The notes under the pieces were generated by a model, which was not told the DNA's origin, did not search any database, and saw only the letters and a program-made list of their open reading frames with translations. Positions 58,810-64,000 of a stretch of DNA of 64,000 nt are shown here, in pieces (position 1 is the stretch's first letter; every line of letters begins with the position of its first letter). This stretch comes from Teredinibacter turnerae (GTDB lineage Bacteria; Pseudomonadota; Gammaproteobacteria; Pseudomonadales; Cellvibrionaceae): NCBI RefSeq assembly GCF_037935975.1, contig NZ_CP149817.1:1178001-1242000 (forward strand), in the 5' to 3' direction. The position numbers and the translations under genes were made by a program.

Positions 58810-61800
58810 ATGACAAAAGTGAATGATTCTATGAGTACAGGTCTTTACCGTCTGGATGAGTTTAAGGATAACTGTGGTTTTGGGTTGATTGCCCACCTCA
58901 AAGGCAAACCCAGCCACAAGTTACTTCAAACCGGCATCGAAGCACTCACCTGCATGACCCACCGTGGTGGTATTGCGGCCGATGGCAAAACAGGTGATGG
59001 TTGCGGTCTGCTAATCCAAAAGCCCGACAGTTTTTTACGTACCATTGCCCAAGAGGAACTAAACCTCGAGTTGGGCAGTGATTACGGTATCGGCAGTATC
59101 ATGCTGAACCGGGATGAAAAACTGGCTGACGCTTCCCGCAAAGTGTTAGAGGAAGAGCTCGCAGCCCAAGGGCTAACGGAGGTCGCTTGGCGCGAAGTGC
59201 CAACGAATTCGGAATGTCTCGGCCCTATCGCCGTGAAAACCCTGCCATCGATCTTTCATCTCTTTGTCAATGCTGACGGAGCGGATGCACGCGAACTCGG
59301 CGCGAAGCTTTTTGTCGCTCGCCGCAAAGCTGAAATACGTCTTGGCCAGGACAAATCATTTTATGTGTCGAGCCTGAGCAACAAGGTCCTTTCTTTTAAA
59401 GGGCTGATGATGCCGGTCGATCTACCTTCCTTTTATAGGGATTTGGCAGACAAGCGCTTGGAGACTGCAATTTGCGTCTTCCACCAGCGTTTCTCTACGA
59501 ACACGGCGCCCGAATGGCCACTGGCTCAGCCGTTCCGTATGCTTGCACACAATGGTGAAATCAACACCATTATGGGTAACCGCAACTGGTCTGTCGCGCG
59601 CACCAAAAAATTCCAGACGCCATTGCTGCCAAATGTTGAAGACATTGTACCGCTGGTCAACCGGGTGGGTTCAGACTCATCCAGCCTCGACAACATGTTG
59701 GAATTGTTGCTGATCGGCGGTATGGAACTGCACCGCGCTGCGCGGATGCTGGTTCCGCCCGCGTGGCAGAATGTCGATCATATGGATGCTGATCTGCGCG
59801 CGTTTTACGAATATAACTCGATGCATATCGAGCCCTGGGACGGCCCGGCGGGTCTGGTACTCACCGACGGCCGCTACGCGGTATGTACGCTTGACCGCAA
59901 CGGTTTGCGCCCCTCTCGATGGGTTATCACTAAAGACGACATTATTACGGTCGCCTCCGAAATCGGTGTTTACAGTTATGAGCCGGAAGACGTGGTGTCC
60001 AAAGGCCGTTTGGGGCCAGGTCAAATCCTGTCTGTCGACACTGAGACCGGCGAACTTCACGGCACCGAAGAAATCGATAAATTGTTGAAGAAGGGTCAAC
60101 CTTATCAGCAGTGGATGAAAGCCAAGGCATTCCGCATTGAAACCGGCCTTGATAAAGAGCTGCCGGAAAACCATTTTTCCGACGCTCAGATTACGGCTGC
60201 GATGAAGCTGTACCAGGCGAGTTTCGAGGAGTGTGATCAGGTTGTACGCCCGCTGGCTGAATCTGGCCAGGAAGCTGTTGGTTCGATGGGGGACGATACC
60301 CCGATGGCCGTACTTTCTCTCAAGAATCGCTCGCTGTACGACTATTTCCGTCAGCAGTTTGCCCAGGTCACCAACCCGCCAATCGACCCGTTGCGGGAAG
60401 CGATTGTGATGTCACTGGAAACGTGCATCGGGCGTGAACTCTCGGTGTTTGACGAAACGGAAGATCATGCCAACCGTGTGATCCTGACGAGTCCGGTTCT
60501 GTCTCCCACCAAATTCCGCGCTTTGATGACGCTGGACCGACCCGGTTACGAAGTCGCACAAATCGATCTGCACTACGATCCTGCAACCATTGGTCTGAAG
60601 CAGGCCATCGAGCTAATGCTCGAAAATGTCATTGCGCAGGTAAAAGCAGGTAAAACCCTGGTGGTGCTGTCGGATCGCAAGTTTGCTGAGGGCAAACTGC
60701 CCATTCACGCGCTCTTGGCAACAGGTGCTGTGCACCATCGTTTAACGCGCGAAGGTTTGCGCTGCGACGCTAATATTATTGTGGATACCGGTACGGCGCG
60801 TGATCCTCATCACGTGGCGTCGTTGATCGGTTATGGTGCCACTGCGGTATTCCCGTACCTGAGTTACTACATCATTGAGCGGCTGATTAAGTCTGGTGAA
60901 TTATTGCGTGACTATGCCGATGCGGCCAGTAATTACCGCAAAGGACTGGACAAGGGCTTGCTCAAAATCCTATCGAAAATGGGGATTTCCACTGTTGCCT
61001 CCTATCGTGGTGCCCAGTTGTTTGAGGCGATTGGCCTGTCTGAAGATGTGGTTGATATCTGCTTCGGTGGCACCGCCAGCCGTTTGAAAGGAGCTGAATT
61101 TAACGATCTTGAAGCGGACCAAAAAGAACTGGCAAAAATTGCCTGGAAAGCGCGCAAGCCAATTTCGCCAGGCGGTCTGCTCAAGTACGTTCACGGCCAG
61201 GAGTACCACGCGTTCAACCCGGACGTGGTTAAAACGTTGCAGACGGCGGTTCAATCAGGTGATTACGCTACGTGGCGTGATTACGCCGAGCTGGTGAATA
61301 AACGTCCAGTGGCGACACTGCGCGATATGCTGCAATTGAAAGTGGGTCAGTCGGTTCCACTGGAGGAAGTCGAGCCTGTCGAGAGCATTGTTCGCCGCTT
61401 CGATTCTGCGGCTATGTCTCTCGGGGCGCTCAGCCCTGAAGCGCACGAAGCGCTGGCCGAGGCGATGAACAGCCTGGGCGGTCGCTCCAACAGCGGTGAA
61501 GGTGGGGAAGACCCCGCCCGTTTCGGTACCAACAAAGTATCGAAAATTAAACAGGTGGCATCCGGCCGTTTCGGTGTAACTCCGCATTACCTGGTTAACG
61601 CGGAAGTATTGCAGATCAAGGTTGCTCAGGGTGCAAAACCCGGTGAAGGTGGTCAGCTACCCGGCGGTAAGGTCAATCAGCTGATTGCGCGCCTGCGTTA
61701 CTCCGTGCCTGGGGTGACTCTGATTTCTCCACCACCGCACCACGATATTTATTCGATCGAGGATTTGGCGCAGCTGATTTTCGACCTGAAGCAGGTCAAC

Positions 61801-63276
61801 CCCGATGCACTGGTCTCGGTGAAGTTGGTGTCCCGCCCCGGTGTTGGCACTATTGCCGCTGGTGTGGCCAAAGCCTATGCGGATCTGATTACGATCTCCG
61901 GCTATGACGGTGGTACCGCGGCCAGCCCGCTCACCTCGATCCGCTATGCTGGCTCGCCCTGGGAGCTCGGTCTTGCCGAAACCCACCAGACTCTGCGTGC
62001 CAACGATTTGCGCGGCAAAGTGCGCGTGCAAACCGACGGCGGTTTGAAATCCGGTCTGGATGTAGTGAAAGCGGCAATCCTCGGTGCTGAAACCTTTGGA
62101 TTTGGTACTGCGCCAATGGTTGCGCTGGGCTGTAAATATCTGCGGATATGCCACCTGAACAACTGCGCGACCGGCGTTGCCACCCAGCAGGACCGCCTGC
62201 GCCAGGACCACTATATTGGCACTGTCGAAATGGCGAAAAACTTCTTCCTGTTTGTAGCGCGTGAAGCGCGGGAGTGGATGGCTCAGGTCGGGGTGCGCAC
62301 TCTGGATGAATTAATCGGGCGCGTGGACCTGTTGGAAGCCATTGACGGGAACACTCAGAAGCAGCAGAAGCTGGATTTGTCGCCAATGTTGTATACCGAC
62401 GCCCTGTTGGACTCTAAGCCACAGTTCTGTATTGAGCCGCGCAACGCGCCTTTCGACAAAGGCGAGCTGGCTGAGCGTATGGTGGCAGAAGTGCTGCCGA
62501 CGATCGAAGCGAAGTCTGGCGGTGAATTTGCGTTTAATGTTACTAACTGTGACCGCTCTATCGGGGCGCGCATCAGTGGTGAAATTGCCAAGCGTCACGG
62601 CAACCAAGGCATGGCAGACAAGCCATTGGTGCTCAAGTTGACTGGTGTCGCTGGCCAGAGTTTTGGTGTGTGGAACGCTGGTGGCCTGCACATGTATCTG
62701 GAAGGCGATGCCAACGATTATGTGGGCAAAGGCATGGCAGGCGGCAAGCTGGTAATTCGTCCCCCGAAAGGCTCCGCATTTGCCAGCCAGAAAACCAGCA
62801 TTATGGGCAATACCTGCTTGTACGGTGCTACTGGCGGTAAATTGTTTGCTGCAGGCCAGGCAGGTGAACGCTGTGGGGTGCGCAATTCAGGTGCGCACGT
62901 TGTGGTTGAAGGCGCGGGCGATCACTGTTGTGAGTATATGACTGGCGGGATCGTGACTGTTCTGGGCGAAACCGGGGTTAACTTTGGCGCGGGTATGACG
63001 GGCGGCTTTGCGTATGTGCTTGATGAAGCTAATACCTTCGTCGATAAGTACAATCACGAATTGGTCGATATTACCCGCTTAAACACCGAGCTGCTGGAAG
63101 CGCATCGCGTACACCTGCGTGACGTGATCAAAGAATTTGTTGCGGAAACCGAGAGTGCCTGGGGTCAACATCTGCTGGATAACTTCGATGATTACATCGG
63201 CAAATTCTGGTTGGTGAAGCCTAAAGCGGCGAGCTTGGATAACCTTCTGAACAGTGTTAAGCAACGATCTGAATAA
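58810..63276 (+). CDS. gltB: Glutamate synthase (NADPH) large subunit
   Basis: Makes glutamate from glutamine and 2-oxoglutarate with GltD, 1488 residues. A 21-residue propeptide precedes Cys22 (KDNCGFG), the class II amidotransferase nucleophile. Then the central domain, the FMN-binding synthase domain (about 850-1250, with [41 protein letters not shown]), the 3Fe-4S cysteines in [18 protein letters not shown], and the GXGXG repeat C-terminal domain ([32 protein letters not shown]). It is followed by gltD after 50 bases. Confidence 0.97.
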   Translation: MTKVNDSMSTGLYRLDEFKDNCGFGLIAHLKGKPSHKLLQTGIEALTCMTHRGGIAADGKTGDGCGLLIQKPDSFLRTIAQEELNLELGSDYGIGSIMLNRDEKLADASRKVLEEELAAQGLTEVAWREVPTNSECLGPIAVKTLPSIFHLFVNADGADARELGAKLFVARRKAEIRLGQDKSFYVSSLSNKVLSFKGLMMPVDLPSFYRDLADKRLETAICVFHQRFSTNTAPEWPLAQPFRMLAHNGEINTIMGNRNWSVARTKKFQTPLLPNVEDIVPLVNRVGSDSSSLDNMLELLLIGGMELHRAARMLVPPAWQNVDHMDADLRAFYEYNSMHIEPWDGPAGLVLTDGRYAVCTLDRNGLRPSRWVITKDDIITVASEIGVYSYEPEDVVSKGRLGPGQILSVDTETGELHGTEEIDKLLKKGQPYQQWMKAKAFRIETGLDKELPENHFSDAQITAAMKLYQASFEECDQVVRPLAESGQEAVGSMGDDTPMAVLSLKNRSLYDYFRQQFAQVTNPPIDPLREAIVMSLETCIGRELSVFDETEDHANRVILTSPVLSPTKFRALMTLDRPGYEVAQIDLHYDPATIGLKQAIELMLENVIAQVKAGKTLVVLSDRKFAEGKLPIHALLATGAVHHRLTREGLRCDANIIVDTGTARDPHHVASLIGYGATAVFPYLSYYIIERLIKSGELLRDYADAASNYRKGLDKGLLKILSKMGISTVASYRGAQLFEAIGLSEDVVDICFGGTASRLKGAEFNDLEADQKELAKIAWKARKPISPGGLLKYVHGQEYHAFNPDVVKTLQTAVQSGDYATWRDYAELVNKRPVATLRDMLQLKVGQSVPLEEVEPVESIVRRFDSAAMSLGALSPEAHEALAEAMNSLGGRSNSGEGGEDPARFGTNKVSKIKQVASGRFGVTPHYLVNAEVLQIKVAQGAKPGEGGQLPGGKVNQLIARLRYSVPGVTLISPPPHHDIYSIEDLAQLIFDLKQVNPDALVSVKLVSRPGVGTIAAGVAKAYADLITISGYDGGTAASPLTSIRYAGSPWELGLAETHQTLRANDLRGKVRVQTDGGLKSGLDVVKAAILGAETFGFGTAPMVALGCKYLRICHLNNCATGVATQQDRLRQDHYIGTVEMAKNFFLFVAREAREWMAQVGVRTLDELIGRVDLLEAIDGNTQKQQKLDLSPMLYTDALLDSKPQFCIEPRNAPFDKGELAERMVAEVLPTIEAKSGGEFAFNVTNCDRSIGARISGEIAKRHGNQGMADKPLVLKLTGVAGQSFGVWNAGGLHMYLEGDANDYVGKGMAGGKLVIRPPKGSAFASQKTSIMGNTCLYGATGGKLFAAGQAGERCGVRNSGAHVVVEGAGDHCCEYMTGGIVTVLGETGVNFGAGMTGGFAYVLDEANTFVDKYNHELVDITRLNTELLEAHRVHLRDVIKEFVAETESAWGQHLLDNFDDYIGKFWLVKPKAASLDNLLNSVKQRSE

Positions 63277-63308
63277 GTTTTCTCTTGCGATATGGGTATC
63301 GCAGTTGA

Positions 63309-64000
<692 letters not shown>

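Overview
The window looks like chromosomal DNA from a marine, polysaccharide-degrading gammaproteobacterium of the Cellvibrionaceae type (Teredinibacter, Saccharophagus or Cellvibrio relatives). The evidence is a secreted xylanolytic enzyme whose modules are joined by polyserine linkers, a second secreted protein with a polyserine linker, and a housekeeping order typical of Pseudomonas-like gammaproteobacteria (mrcA divergent from pilMNOPQ-aroK-aroB-damX-gltB-gltD; priA-rpmE; hslVU-DUF971-ubiE-ubiJ-ubiB). The genus is an inference. No tRNA, rRNA, insertion sequence, prophage or CRISPR array was seen.

Layout. 1-4607 (+): a MacA/MacB/TolC-like tripartite efflux set, with macA cut by the window edge. 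4599-12244 (-): a cobalamin uptake and salvage operon, btuB-cobQ-cobU-cobT-cobC-cobS-btuF, behind a sigma70-type promoter and a cobalamin riboswitch. 12315-13040 (-): a glycerophosphodiester phosphodiesterase. 13470-20632 (+): three exported proteins, namely a subtilisin-like protease, a GATase-like protein with three DUF6359/OB-like repeats, and a CpdB-type nucleotidase lipoprotein. 20792-24756 (-): a trehalose locus, otsB-GH15-otsA. 24991-27843 (-): a bifunctional CE6/GH10 xylan enzyme with three binding modules. 28414-28989 (-): a conserved protein of unknown function. 29573-31762 (+): an S46 dipeptidyl-peptidase. 31850-37173 (-): tamA-tamB. 37203-40260 (-): ubiE-ubiJ-ubiB. 40411-43452 (-): a SPOR protein, hslV, hslU and a DUF971 protein. 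43879-44949 (+): an Ig-like lipoprotein with aspartate-rich, Ca-loop-like repeats. 44946-50232 (-): mrcA, rpmE and priA. 50336-64000 (+): the type IV pilus assembly operon, aroK, aroB, damX, gltB and the start of gltD.

Together the genes cover envelope biogenesis (TamAB, PBP1A, DamX, type IV pilus), core metabolism (ubiquinone, shikimate, glutamate synthase), vitamin B12 acquisition, osmoprotection by trehalose, and extracellular digestion of xylan, protein and nucleotides. The most unusual items are the five-module CE6-CBM5-CBM10-CBM60-GH10 protein, the DUF6359-repeat gene next to a CpdB gene (which resembles a split form of the Bacillus YhcR nuclease), and tamA, whose complete signal peptide has no ordinary start codon. 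No wholly new system such as a defence island or a novel RNA could be demonstrated.
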